Part shown: one piece after another, positions 34,571 through 42,367 of the stretch
Layout: the number at the start of each line of letters is the position of its first letter
Numbering within the stretch: the first letter of the stretch is position 1
NCBI RefSeq assembly: GCF_030268205.1
Contig: NZ_BSQF01000004.1
Coordinates: 248,001-312,000, forward strand
Length of the DNA: 64,000 nucleotides
Origin: Allomuricauda sp. NBRC 101325
GTDB taxonomy: Bacteria > Bacteroidota > Bacteroidia > Flavobacteriales > Flavobacteriaceae
Direction of reading: 5' to 3'
The notes under the pieces: model-generated
Told to the model about the DNA's origin: nothing
The model's input: only the letters and a program-made list of their open reading frames with translations
The model's database searches: none
Position numbers and translations under genes: made by a program

Positions 34571-35308
34571 ATGAAAAAAACATTCTACTTACTATTAGTG
34601 GTATTGACAACATCGTTCCAAGTTAAGGGACAAAAACCAATCCTGACCCCAGAAAATAATCCTGCGGACAAAAGCCTTATTAAAGAAGAAACCTATGAAA
34701 TGGCTTGGTACATGCTCATGGATAGTTCAAAAATTGAAATTGGAAAAGTACGGACCGAAGTCCAAAAGAAGAAAAAGGGAATTTACATTATATCAACTGT
34801 GGAAATGCCAAATACTCCTACAACTTGGGTGGACAGTACAATTGTTGGAAGAAGGAAGTTTGAACCCATATACCACTCATCTTTTAATCAACAGCGGGAT
34901 ATGGTGCTCAACTTTTCGGACCCGGTGACCGGATACTACAACGATAAACAGTCAGGTGAAAAAACTGAAATTTCTGAATTGGTGAATGCGCCATACTTTG
35001 ACAGTAACTTTTATCCCCAATTCATACGATGGCTGCCCTTGAAAACTGGATACAAAGGTTCAATAGCAATTTTTGATTACAATCCGAAATCAGGGACAGG
35101 GGTGCTCTCTGCCACTATTAAAAATACAGAACAGTCCTCATTGGAACTCAAAGGAGCAATTAAGGAGGTGTGGAAGGTCACCGTTACCGATGATATTTCC
35201 CATAACACCGCAATCAGTACTTATTATATAGAAAGAGAATCCCGTAAAGTATTAAAACAAGAAATTGACCTGGGTGGCCGTAAAATGGTTATGGAACTGG
35301 TTGATTGA
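34571..35308 (+). CDS. Exported protein, DUF3108-like
   Basis: From ATG 34571 the protein has 245 residues with a signal peptide (MKKTFYLLLVVLTTSFQVKG) and a beta-barrel-like domain. Features such as the start YEMAWYMLMDSSKIEIGKVRTE and the ending VWKVTVTDDI, STYYIERESRKVLKQEIDLGG match the general pattern of DUF3108-type periplasmic proteins. Function is unknown. The GTG at 34517 is less likely because it would bury the signal peptide. It lies 43 bp before the serine hydrolase gene and is probably cotranscribed with it. Confidence 0.6.
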   Translation: MKKTFYLLLVVLTTSFQVKGQKPILTPENNPADKSLIKEETYEMAWYMLMDSSKIEIGKVRTEVQKKKKGIYIISTVEMPNTPTTWVDSTIVGRRKFEPIYHSSFNQQRDMVLNFSDPVTGYYNDKQSGEKTEISELVNAPYFDSNFYPQFIRWLPLKTGYKGSIAIFDYNPKSGTGVLSATIKNTEQSSLELKGAIKEVWKVTVTDDISHNTAISTYYIERESRKVLKQEIDLGGRKMVMELVD

Positions 35309-35351
35309 TAATTGTTGGCCAATACGTGTCACACGAAAACTTAGCAAAACA

Positions 35352-36620
35352 ATGAAAAGAATACTAATAAACCTGGCCCTTATTGTAACTATTTCCATAG
35401 TATGGATTCTAGCCTGTTTTTTTGGCACCGTAAATGGATGGTGGCACACACCTTTTACCAAAGAAACGGACCCACAATCCTTTGTTGAAGCAGTGGAAGA
35501 GGAAATCCAAAAAGAGCATGTGGGTAACTTTGCCATGTCCATTATCAAAAATGGGGAAGTAAAAGAGGAAGTTTTTTATTCGGTCGGAAAACAGGTGGAT
35601 AGAAATACCATTTTCCAAGTAGCATCCCTGTCCAAATTTGTTTCTGCTACCGGTGTCATGAAACTACATGAAATGGAAAAAATTGATTTGGACACCCCGG
35701 TTAGCAAATACTTGTCCAGATGGCAATTGCCTCCAAGTGAATTTGATAATGAACAAGTAACGGTAAGGCGCTTGCTAAGTCATACTGCCGGACTTACGGA
35801 CGGACTTGGTTATTCGGGATTCGAAACCCCTGATGCCGTACAAACCCTGGAAGCTTCTTTGACAAAAGCTGCTGATGCCGATGAAGGAAGAAGCGGAGAA
35901 ACTAAAGTTGGTATTGAACCAAATTCGAGTTGGGTATATTCAGGGGGAGGGTTTACACTCTTGCAATTATTGGTGGAGGAAACAAGTGGACAGTCATTTG
36001 ACACCTTTATGAAAGAAAATGTATTTGCCCCGTTACAGATGACTCAGTCGACCTATAAATGGTCCGATTCACTTGGCGATGATCTTTGTGAGTTTTATAA
36101 TGCGGATGGCACCAAAGCCCCTCACTTTTTTTATACCTCTTTGGCCGCAACATCACTGTATACCTCCTTAGCGGATTTGGAGAAATTATTTATGCTGTTC
36201 GTAAAGGATAAAAAAGGTACTTCGGGCAGACCGCTCGATCAAAGTTCGTTGAGCTTAATGCAAGAACCCCACTGGGAAATGATGGGCGAGGCAATTTACG
36301 GTTTGGGCACATTTCTTTATGTGGATGTTGGAAACGATCAATATATAATCGGACATGATGGACAGAGTAACCCTCCCATTAATACGGCACTACGAATTGA
36401 CCCAGTATCTGGAGATGGAATAATTATATTGGAAACTGGAAATCCGGATTTGGCCACAAGATTGGCAAGTGATTGGGTCTTCCTGAAAACCGGAAAAGTA
36501 GATACCCTTTTGTTTACGATGCTGCAAGGGAAAATGTTGAATATGATGGGGATAGGCGTCCTGTCGATTACTGTTTTGGTAATTGCAATAGCATGGTGGC
36601 GAAAAAGGAAATTTAAATAA
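35352..36620 (+). CDS. Serine hydrolase of the class C beta-lactamase fold, membrane-anchored
   Basis: The 422-residue protein starts with an N-terminal hydrophobic segment and ends with a second (MMGIGVLSITVLVIAIAWW, about 396-414) plus a basic tail, so it is probably anchored with the catalytic domain in the periplasm. Catalytic elements are SLSK (Ser92, Lys95), YSG (Tyr196) and HDG (335-337). The domain resembles PBP4*/EstB-like serine hydrolases, not true beta-lactamases. It is the second such enzyme on the island. The frame extends upstream to 35265, but the ATG at 35352 precedes the signal segment directly. Confidence 0.8.
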   Translation: MKRILINLALIVTISIVWILACFFGTVNGWWHTPFTKETDPQSFVEAVEEEIQKEHVGNFAMSIIKNGEVKEEVFYSVGKQVDRNTIFQVASLSKFVSATGVMKLHEMEKIDLDTPVSKYLSRWQLPPSEFDNEQVTVRRLLSHTAGLTDGLGYSGFETPDAVQTLEASLTKAADADEGRSGETKVGIEPNSSWVYSGGGFTLLQLLVEETSGQSFDTFMKENVFAPLQMTQSTYKWSDSLGDDLCEFYNADGTKAPHFFYTSLAATSLYTSLADLEKLFMLFVKDKKGTSGRPLDQSSLSLMQEPHWEMMGEAIYGLGTFLYVDVGNDQYIIGHDGQSNPPINTALRIDPVSGDGIIILETGNPDLATRLASDWVFLKTGKVDTLLFTMLQGKMLNMMGIGVLSITVLVIAIAWWRKRKFK

Positions 36621-36648
36621 GTGACTAAACAGAATAGCAATTAAAAAA

Positions 36649-37113
36649 ATGGAACTGACGATAGATCAAATAAATAAAATTGAATATCCAGAAGTAGTAA
36701 ATGTGTGGGAAGCATCTGTTAGAGCAACACATCATTTTTTAAAGGAAGAAGACATTGAATATTTTAAACCACTGATCTTGAATACTTACTTGGATGCAGT
36801 TGAATTGAGGGGTATCCGAAATAGTGAGAATAAAATAGTCGGATTTCTTGGTGTTGCGGAACAGAATTTAGAAATGCTGTTTATTCACCCTGATTACAGA
36901 GGGAAAAAGATTGGCAAAGCATTACTGGATTACGCTATCACAAAGCTAAATGTCATCAAGGTCGATGTAAACGAACAGAATGAGCAAGCTGTTGGATTTT
37001 ACAAGCATTGCGGATTTGAAGTAATAGGTCGCTCTGAATTGGATGCTACAGGAAAACCTTATCCGACCTTACATATGGAATTAAAAGATAGGCCACTTCT
37101 AACAGTTAAATAG
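36649..37113 (+). CDS. GNAT family N-acetyltransferase
   Basis: The 154-residue protein is a GNAT domain. The acetyl-CoA-binding loop is visible in LFIHPDYRGKKIGKALLDYAI (motif A, Q/RxxGxG/A type), and VDVNEQNEQAVGFYKHCGFEVIGRSELDATGKPYPTLHMEL forms the C-terminal half, as in YjaB/RimI-like enzymes. Substrate is unknown. It lies 28 bp after the membrane-anchored serine hydrolase in the same direction and may belong to the same transcript. Confidence 0.88.
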   Translation: MELTIDQINKIEYPEVVNVWEASVRATHHFLKEEDIEYFKPLILNTYLDAVELRGIRNSENKIVGFLGVAEQNLEMLFIHPDYRGKKIGKALLDYAITKLNVIKVDVNEQNEQAVGFYKHCGFEVIGRSELDATGKPYPTLHMELKDRPLLTVK

Positions 37114-37148
37114 TTGAAAGCGATACCATTAAAAAATGATTAACTAAC

Positions 37149-37388
37149 ATGAAAGAAAGGAAGCTTTAAGGAAAACAGACTTTTTTTGTTTTAACCACCC
37201 TAATTGTCACACTACTGATATGTTGTACTAACTTGAAAAAGGAACAAAAAAGTGCGGATAGACAACAAAACAAGTGGATTGGTTTTAATTGGGTCGGAGA
37301 TTCCATAGGTAACCAATACATTGATAAGAGTCATTTACAACAACATATTTATAGATATTGCAATAGCGGTTTATTTATGATATTATAA
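37149..37388 (+). pseudogene. Truncated lipoprotein gene remnant with early stop
   Basis: Reading from ATG 37149, the frame is stopped by TAA at the seventh codon, then continues as a clean lipoprotein signal (FVLTTLIVTLLICCTN) and about 45 further residues (NKWIGFNWVGDSIGNQYIDK), ending at a TAA at 37386-37388. The hydrophobic stretch and the CC lipobox show this was once coding. The WVGDSI(x)xxYxDK motif resembles the N-terminus of some exported flavobacterial proteins, but I am not certain of the family. It looks like the 5' fragment of a gene lost during island formation. Confidence 0.55.
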
Positions 37389-37463
37389 TTATGAACTATC
37401 CGAACCTTCGACTATATGGAATACCATGTTTATTAGGTAAGGTTGAACAAACTAAAATGATAA

Positions 37464-37862
37464 ATGAACATAGAATACAGTGATAAAAAAAGACCGACAG
37501 TAGACCAAGTAATTGAACTCTACGACAATGCAGGTCTACCAAGACCAACGCATGACAAGGAGAGAATGCAGAAAATGTTTAAAAATTCTAATTTAATTGT
37601 AACTGCTTGGGACAACGAATTACTGGTAGGTGTTTCCCGTTCCATTACTGATTGGGTTTGGGCTTGTTATCTATCAGACCTTGCTGTTAGGGAGGAATAC
37701 AAAGAAATGGGAATTGGAAGAAAACTGATAAGCTTAACAAAAGAAAAAGTGGGCGATCAATCTATGGTATTGCTTCTTTCAGTGCCCACAGCAATGGAAT
37801 ACTACCCAAAGGTTGGGTTCAAAAAACAAGAAAGCAGTTTTATAATAGACCGAGAGCAATGA
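37464..37862 (+). CDS. GNAT family N-acetyltransferase
   Basis: The 132-residue protein has the GNAT core: VTAWDNELLVGVSRSITDWVWA (central strands), YLSDLAVREEYKEMGIGRKLISLTKEK (the acetyl-CoA pyrophosphate loop) and a C-terminal AMEYYPKVGFKK. This short form resembles YjcF/ElaA-like acetyltransferases. The stop codon overlaps the start of the next gene by 4 bp (ATGA), so it is coupled to the PNPOx-family gene. Confidence 0.88.
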   Translation: MNIEYSDKKRPTVDQVIELYDNAGLPRPTHDKERMQKMFKNSNLIVTAWDNELLVGVSRSITDWVWACYLSDLAVREEYKEMGIGRKLISLTKEKVGDQSMVLLLSVPTAMEYYPKVGFKKQESSFIIDREQ

Positions 37863-38434
37863 GAAATTCACCAATAGAAATTTTTGAGGAATGGTTTAAA
37901 GAGGAACTTCATTTGACTGAAGTTCGGATTCCAACAGCAGTATGTTTATCGACCCATGGGACCGATGAATTTCCCAATGCCAGATTCGTGTCACTAAAGG
38001 AAATAATCAATGACGCCTTCATCATAACTGGGCCATTAAATTCTCTTAAGGGAATCGAGATAGCAAGGGACAACCATGTGGCTTTGACCTTTTGGTGGAC
38101 CGAGACGGAGCGACAAATAAGGGTACAAGGAATAGCGAGAAAAATATCAGAAAAACTCGCGGATAAATATTTCCATGAAAGGGATTTAAATTCTAAAATA
38201 GTTTCTTCGATTTGTGAACAGGGCAAAGAAACCAAGGATAGGAAATTACTTGAACAAGAAATGCAACAAAGGGCTTCCAGTAAAGAAATGGTAGATAGAC
38301 CCAAAAATTGGGGAGGGTATTCAATTGACCCCGTGCGAATGGAATTCATGGAATTCAGAGAAACGAGATTTCACGACAGAAAGCTATTTGAACTTGAAAA
38401 TGGGAAGTGGAGAGGAAAACAAATACAACCATAA
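37859..38434 (+). CDS. Pyridoxamine 5'-phosphate oxidase family protein
   Basis: The 191-residue protein follows the FMN-binding split-barrel pattern of PNPOx: PTAVCLSTHGTDEFPNARFVSLKEI, then LTFWWTETERQIRVQGIARKIS (the FMN-contact region), and a C-terminal RPKNWGGYSIDPVRMEFMEFR with HDRKLFE, close to the PdxH C-terminal motif. True PdxH oxidises PNP and PMP to PLP in the cytoplasm. Because the protein is a little shorter than most PdxH and sits beside GNATs on an island, it could be a relative with another FMN-linked substrate. It is the last gene before the right attachment site. Confidence 0.85.
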   Translation: MRNSPIEIFEEWFKEELHLTEVRIPTAVCLSTHGTDEFPNARFVSLKEIINDAFIITGPLNSLKGIEIARDNHVALTFWWTETERQIRVQGIARKISEKLADKYFHERDLNSKIVSSICEQGKETKDRKLLEQEMQQRASSKEMVDRPKNWGGYSIDPVRMEFMEFRETRFHDRKLFELENGKWRGKQIQP

Positions 38435-38528
38435 AAGGCCAAGTAAAACAATCAATTTGCTATTTTAAGAGATTTAATATTTTATGATTAAATTTGTTAG
38501 CTACGAAAGTAGATTACACATAGTGGTC

Positions 38529-38543
38529 TGTAATTCGGTTAGT
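38529..38543. repeat. Right-end copy of the 15-bp arm-site motif
   Basis: This 15-mer is identical to 8864-8878 near the left end and lies 50 bp inside the right attachment repeat, supporting a role as an integrase arm site. Confidence 0.5.
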
Positions 38544-38593
38544 TACAAATACATTGGCAAGGTAAACCCAGTAAATATCAGGGATGGCTTAAG

Positions 38594-38617
38594 AGGTTCG
38601 AATCCTTCCGCGATCAC
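38594..38617. repeat. Right attachment repeat (attR)
   Basis: This is an exact 24-bp copy of the tRNA-Arg 3' end (8734-8757), without the rest of the tRNA. The junction sequence after it should be the original chromosomal flank of tRNA-Arg, and a terminator follows 20 bp later. Confidence 0.85.
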
Positions 38618-38637
38618 AAATAAATACTACAAATTAG

Positions 38638-38667
38638 AAAAAACGCTAAGCTTGCTTAAGCGTTTTT
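38638..38667 (+). terminator. Rho-independent terminator, probably the ancestral tRNA-Arg terminator
   Basis: An A-tract and CGCT stem (38638-38650) pairs with 38654-38667 with one bulged base and leads into seven T residues. Before insertion of the island it would have lain just after tRNA-Arg. Confidence 0.75.
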
Positions 38668-38707
38668 TTGTTTGGAGTATTTTCAGCATGGAGCTCAAAG
38701 GATATTT

Positions 38708-38729
38708 AATCCTTCCGCGATCACAAATA
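38708..38729. repeat. Third partial copy of the tRNA-Arg 3' end
   Basis: These 22 bases equal 38601-38622, including five bases past the tRNA end that the intact tRNA copy does not share. It lies 107 bp beyond the right attachment repeat, and a second terminator follows. It could mark an older insertion or the stub of a tandem tRNA-Arg. Confidence 0.7.
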
Positions 38730-38730
38730 T

Positions 38731-38757
38731 AAAAGCCCCTTTAAAGGGGCTTTTTTG
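38731..38757. terminator. Rho-independent terminator
   Basis: A 9-bp perfect stem (38731-38739 with 38746-38754) with a TTTAAA loop and a T run directly follows the third tRNA-like copy. Confidence 0.8.
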
Positions 38758-38888
38758 TTTTCGGCACTTTTCGAAAATGGCTCAAAACGTAAATGGTTTT
38801 GAAATCTACATTATATTCGAGTCTAAACGTTGATCATGAAAAATTTTTAAGATGGCGGGTAAACCTACTTTTCTTCTAAAGTTTGATT

Positions 38889-39794
38889 CTAGAGGTTAAT
38901 CAATCGGTAGTTGTTTGGTGAATATCCCTCTTTGCTCTTAAATAATCTGGAAAAATGTTGTGGGTGTTTAAATCCAAGTTCGTAAGCGATTTCACTTATA
39001 GATTTAGATTCATCTTTAATTAAAATTTTAGATACTTCAATTAGTTTTAATTGGATCATGGCCATTGCTGTAGTACCGGTTTGTTTCTTTATAAGATCAC
39101 CAAAATAATTGGCAGAAAGGGATTGTTCATTGGCAAAATAACTTACGGTGGGGTAACCAAGTTCACGTGAATTTCCATTGTGGAAATACTCGTTCAGCGA
39201 TTTTTTAAATAGATTAACAACACTGTCATTGGTATTGTCCCTAGTAATAAACTGTCTGTTGTAAAAACGTTTGCAATATTTCAAGAACAGATCGATATTG
39301 GCAACGATCAAATCTTTACTATGTTGGTCAATTTCCCTTTCCAATTCAAAATGTATTTTTTCAAACGAGTCGATCACAATTTGGCGTTCTTTGGAGGAAA
39401 GATGTAGGGCCTCGCTTACTTCATAAGAGAAGAATGAGTAATTGGAAATAATTTGGGCAAGATTTGTATTGTGTAAAATATCTTCATGAAAAAGAAGTGC
39501 ATATCCAGAAGGCACATAATCGTCGCCATTTTCAATTTCGACCACTTGCCCTGGACCAATAAACACCAAAGTACCCTCTTGGAAATCATAATATTTTCTG
39601 CCGTATTTTAAGATACAGTCCTGATTTTGCTTTAAAAAAACCCCATAAAAGTTAAAACAAAGGGCTTCAATTCCTTTTTGGGATTTCCTTTTAAGTTGGT
39701 GAAGGTCCAAAACACTCACTAAAGGATGTTGGCTGTTTTGATTAAAGCGATTGCAATAATCGTTTACCGTTTCTAAATTGATAACCGTGCTCAT
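38889..39794 (-). CDS. AraC family transcriptional regulator
   Basis: The 301-residue protein combines an N-terminal cupin-like sensing domain (CFNFYGVFLKQNQDCILKYGR, DFQEGTLVFIGPGQVVEIENG) with a C-terminal AraC double helix-turn-helix (PTVSYFANEQSLSANYFGDLIKKQTG and SISEIAYELGFKHPQHFSRLFKSKEG, closing YSPNNYR). It diverges from the beta-barrel/acetyltransferase genes and is the first gene outside the island on this side. A likely target is the divergent 39948 gene. Confidence 0.88.
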   Translation of the reverse strand: MSTVINLETVNDYCNRFNQNSQHPLVSVLDLHQLKRKSQKGIEALCFNFYGVFLKQNQDCILKYGRKYYDFQEGTLVFIGPGQVVEIENGDDYVPSGYALLFHEDILHNTNLAQIISNYSFFSYEVSEALHLSSKERQIVIDSFEKIHFELEREIDQHSKDLIVANIDLFLKYCKRFYNRQFITRDNTNDSVVNLFKKSLNEYFHNGNSRELGYPTVSYFANEQSLSANYFGDLIKKQTGTTAMAMIQLKLIEVSKILIKDESKSISEIAYELGFKHPQHFSRLFKSKEGYSPNNYRLINL

Positions 39795-39915
39795 AGATGT
39801 ACAATGTAGTCAAAACTAAAAATTGAAACAACATCACAAGAATATAGCCGAAGTCAATCTGTAAAAAAGGTAAGCGATTTGGTGAAATGGGTAAGTGTAT
39901 AAATTTGTTAACTCC

Positions 39916-39923
39916 TATATTTG
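39916..39923 (+). promoter_or_regulatory. -7 promoter element for the 39948 gene
   Basis: TATATTTG matches TAnnTTTG exactly, 25 bp before the ATG at 39948, in the divergent region shared with the AraC-type gene. Confidence 0.5.
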
Positions 39924-39947
39924 AGGTAAATAACCAACCAACTTATC

Positions 39948-40763
39948 ATGAAAATCAATCAACCCCAAGAAGAGGAAGTGCACTGGTATTGTCTCAACTC
40001 CTTCAAGGTTTTCGGTAATAAGGGAATTTTATATTTTTTGATCATGATATCCGCATTGTTGGTTTCAAGTCAAGCTTTTTCTCAAGAAGAGAAAAAACCT
40101 TTTCTGGACGATTTTACAGGAACAGCTACGGTGACAAACAATGGCATTTCATTGATTCCATCTTTTTCTTTGGGCGATCCTGCTTTGATTTTTGATCTTA
40201 AATTTAAAAAGGGAAGGTTGAGTTTTGAACCCGATATGCGCTTTGCCTTGGAAGGGAAACCATGGACCTTTATTTTTTGGTGGCGGTATAAATTGTTGCA
40301 AAAGGAAAAATTTTCTCTAAAAATCGGGGCACATCCCGCGTTAAACTTTAGGACAATTACGATTCAGCGAAATGGACAATCCGAAGAAATATTGGAATCA
40401 AGAAGGTATTTGGCCGCTGAGGTGGTACCTACCTATAAAATTTCAAAAAATATTGATGTGGGGCTCTATTATCTGCATGGTCGGGGATTTGACGATGGGG
40501 TAAAACAGACCAATTTCTTTGTCCTGACCGCTACATTCAATAATTTGTATTTTACTGATAAATACTACTTAAACATTACTCCTCAGACCTATTTTTTGGC
40601 TACGGATGATTTGCAGGGATATTACGCTGCCGCATTTTTGTCGTTGAAACGAAAAGATTTTCCATTGTACTTTGCTTCAACTTTGAACAAGGCTTTGGAC
40701 ACTGAAATTTCGCCAGAGGATGATTTTACATGGAATATTTCCTTGGTGTACAGTTTTCCATAA
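39948..40763 (+). CDS. Probable outer-membrane beta-barrel protein
   Basis: The 271-residue protein has an unusually long polar N-terminus followed by a signal-like segment (GILYFLIMISALLVSSQAFSQ) and then amphipathic strands with many aromatics (WTFIFWWRYKLL, IDVGLYYLHGRGFDD, DKYYLNITPQTYFLA, DFTWNISLVYSFP). The signal segment suggests translation might instead start nearer 40044. I recognise no named family. It is 34 bp before the first acetyltransferase gene and probably cotranscribed with it. Confidence 0.55.
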   Translation: MKINQPQEEEVHWYCLNSFKVFGNKGILYFLIMISALLVSSQAFSQEEKKPFLDDFTGTATVTNNGISLIPSFSLGDPALIFDLKFKKGRLSFEPDMRFALEGKPWTFIFWWRYKLLQKEKFSLKIGAHPALNFRTITIQRNGQSEEILESRRYLAAEVVPTYKISKNIDVGLYYLHGRGFDDGVKQTNFFVLTATFNNLYFTDKYYLNITPQTYFLATDDLQGYYAAAFLSLKRKDFPLYFASTLNKALDTEISPEDDFTWNISLVYSFP

Positions 40764-40797
40764 AGCTTTAATTTTAGGACACAGAATTACTATTGCC

Positions 40798-41355
40798 ATG
40801 AACATATTTGAACGATTGACAAGTGGGGAAGAGATTCCAATGAACGACCCCGAATACAGTCAAATTGGAAAAGAGGTAAATAAAACCATTGCCCTTTCCA
40901 CTAAATTGAACTCCTCAGAAAATGTAGATGAAATCCGAGAGGTTTTAGGTCAAATTATAGGGAAGCCTGTTGATGCGAGTACTACACTGTTTACTCCATT
41001 TTATACTAATTACGGTAAAAACATCTCCTTGGGAAAGAACGTATTTATCAACCATGCCTGCAGTTTTTTGGATTTAGGAGGCATTACAATTGAAGATGAT
41101 GTGATGATAGGTCCAAGGGTAAGTATAACCTCTGAAAACCATCCAACAGAAATTGCGACTAGAAAAAGCATGAGGCCCAGCTCTGTTGTAATTAAGAGGA
41201 ATGCATGGATTGGCGCTAGTGCAACCATATTACCTGGGGTGACCGTTGGTGAGAACTCAGTTGTGGCCGCAGGAGCATTGGTGAATAAAGATGTGCCAGC
41301 TAATAAAGTGGTGGGAGGAGTGCCAGCTAAAATTTTAAAGCATTTGGATGCATAG
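40798..41355 (+). CDS. Hexapeptide-repeat O-acetyltransferase (maltose/galactoside acetyltransferase type), copy 1
   Basis: The 185-residue protein belongs to the left-handed beta-helix acetyltransferases. An N-terminal helical segment (NIFERLTSGEEIPMNDPEY) is followed by hexapeptide repeats: YTNYGKNISLGKNVFINHACSFLDLGGITIEDDVMIGPRV, the catalytic His in SENHPTE, then KRNAWIGASATILPGVTVGENSVVAAGALVNKDVPANKVVGGVPAK. Such enzymes acetylate sugar hydroxyls with acetyl-CoA. ATG 40798 is chosen because upstream codons overlap the previous gene. A close paralogue lies at 42368, with an AraC gene between. Confidence 0.9.
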   Translation: MNIFERLTSGEEIPMNDPEYSQIGKEVNKTIALSTKLNSSENVDEIREVLGQIIGKPVDASTTLFTPFYTNYGKNISLGKNVFINHACSFLDLGGITIEDDVMIGPRVSITSENHPTEIATRKSMRPSSVVIKRNAWIGASATILPGVTVGENSVVAAGALVNKDVPANKVVGGVPAKILKHLDA

Positions 41356-41392
41356 CATTAAAATGTATTAAAATTGATTGATTTGAATTTCT

Positions 41393-41400
41393 TAATTTTG
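41393..41400 (+). promoter_or_regulatory. -7 promoter element immediately before an AraC gene
   Basis: TAATTTTG is an exact TAnnTTTG match only 4 bp before the ATG at 41405. If used, the transcript would start at or next to the start codon. Confidence 0.4.
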
Positions 41401-41404
41401 TCCC

Positions 41405-42274
41405 ATGCAAACAAAAACAGAAAGATCAGTATCTCCCTTTAATAGCGAATTAAAACTGAAAGGCTTTAATGTTTTTAAAATTGAAGAGGATAGTAGTGCC
41501 ACTAAAATTTATAGTCGGAAGGATTTTTATAAGATATGCTTGACCACTGGGAAGAGCATTATTAACTATTCCGACAGAAGTTTTGAACAAGAAGGCACCA
41601 TTCTGTTTTTTGGTAACCCGCACATCCCATATTCTTGGGAAACACTTTCAACCACTTATGTGGGTTATACCTGTTTGTTCTCCGAGGATTTTTTGAACAT
41701 GTCCGAGCGTACTGATAGTATTTTAAAATCCCCTTTGTTTAGCTTAGGAGGTACTCCGGTATTAAAAATAAGTGAGGATCAGCGCTTGTTCTTGAACGCC
41801 ATTTTTGATAAAATGATGCAGGAACAGCAAACCGACTATTCTTTTAAGGATGACTTGATTAGGAACTACATTCACTTGATTCTGCACGAGGCTTTGAAAA
41901 TGCAACCTTCGGAAAACATTACTCAACACCAGAGCGCAGCTTCCCGATTGACCAACGTTTTTTTGGAGTTGTTGGAAAGACAATTCCCTATTGAAACTGC
42001 AGACAATCCTTTACAGTTAAGAAGCCCGCAAGACTATGCCGATAATCTTTCGGTTCATGTAAATTACCTGAACAAATCCATAAAGGAGGTAACTGGGAAA
42101 TCTACATCGACCCATATTTCTGAGCGTATCGTGACAGAGGCCAAAGCACTTTTGCAGCACACCAATTGGAACGTTAGCGAAATTGCATATGCTCTGGGAT
42201 TCGATTATCCTACATACTTTAACAACTACTTTAAAAGGTTAACAGGCACCACTCCAAAGGCAATTCGATCTTAA
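41405..42274 (+). CDS. AraC family transcriptional regulator
   Basis: The 289-residue protein has an N-terminal cupin-type domain (FEQEGTILFFGNPHIPYSWETL) and a C-terminal AraC domain whose second helix-turn-helix is clear (NVSEIAYALGFDYPTYFNNYFKRLTG, ending TTPKAIR). The first helix-turn-helix is at SPQDYADNLSVHVNYLNKSIKEVTG. It lies between two closely related acetyltransferase genes and is the obvious candidate to control the 42368-44557 genes. Confidence 0.88.
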   Translation: MQTKTERSVSPFNSELKLKGFNVFKIEEDSSATKIYSRKDFYKICLTTGKSIINYSDRSFEQEGTILFFGNPHIPYSWETLSTTYVGYTCLFSEDFLNMSERTDSILKSPLFSLGGTPVLKISEDQRLFLNAIFDKMMQEQQTDYSFKDDLIRNYIHLILHEALKMQPSENITQHQSAASRLTNVFLELLERQFPIETADNPLQLRSPQDYADNLSVHVNYLNKSIKEVTGKSTSTHISERIVTEAKALLQHTNWNVSEIAYALGFDYPTYFNNYFKRLTGTTPKAIRS

Positions 42275-42333
42275 TATTTGATTTTCTTACTTTTTGATGT
42301 GATTATCGTTATCTAGAGGCTTTACTCTGGCCA

Positions 42334-42341
42334 TACCTTTG
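42334..42341 (+). promoter_or_regulatory. -7 promoter element of acetyltransferase copy 2
   Basis: TACCTTTG matches TAnnTTTG exactly, 27 bp before the ATG at 42368 and in the short gap after the AraC gene. Confidence 0.5.
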
Positions 42342-42367
42342 TACCGTAATTTTTTTACAACAAAGAA

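Larger units (their letters stand above)
8734..38617. mobile_element. Genomic island integrated at tRNA-Arg
   Basis: The segment is bounded by an exact 24-bp direct repeat of the tRNA-Arg 3' end (8734-8757 and 38594-38617). A tyrosine recombinase gene starts 230 bp inside the left end and reads away from the tRNA, the usual arrangement of tRNA-targeted islands. A 15-bp motif is shared between the two interior ends (8864-8878, 38529-38543), as expected of integrase arm sites. No relaxase, coupling protein or VirB-like gene was recognised, so it is not a self-transmissible element as seen here. The recombinase has an internal stop, so present-day excision would need suppression or help in trans. 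Cargo is mainly regulators, hydrolases, redox enzymes and a large signalling block. Confidence 0.85.

Noticed and set aside
8734-38617. Interpretation of the island as an integrative conjugative element
   Set aside because: No relaxase, TraG/VirD4, VirB4-like or mating-pore gene was found among its genes. Only an integrase remnant is present, so genomic island is the safer term.
38484-38732. 82-codon frame across the right attachment repeats
   Set aside because: It spans both tRNA-end copies and a terminator hairpin; the sequence is explained by the island junction and no protein family fits.
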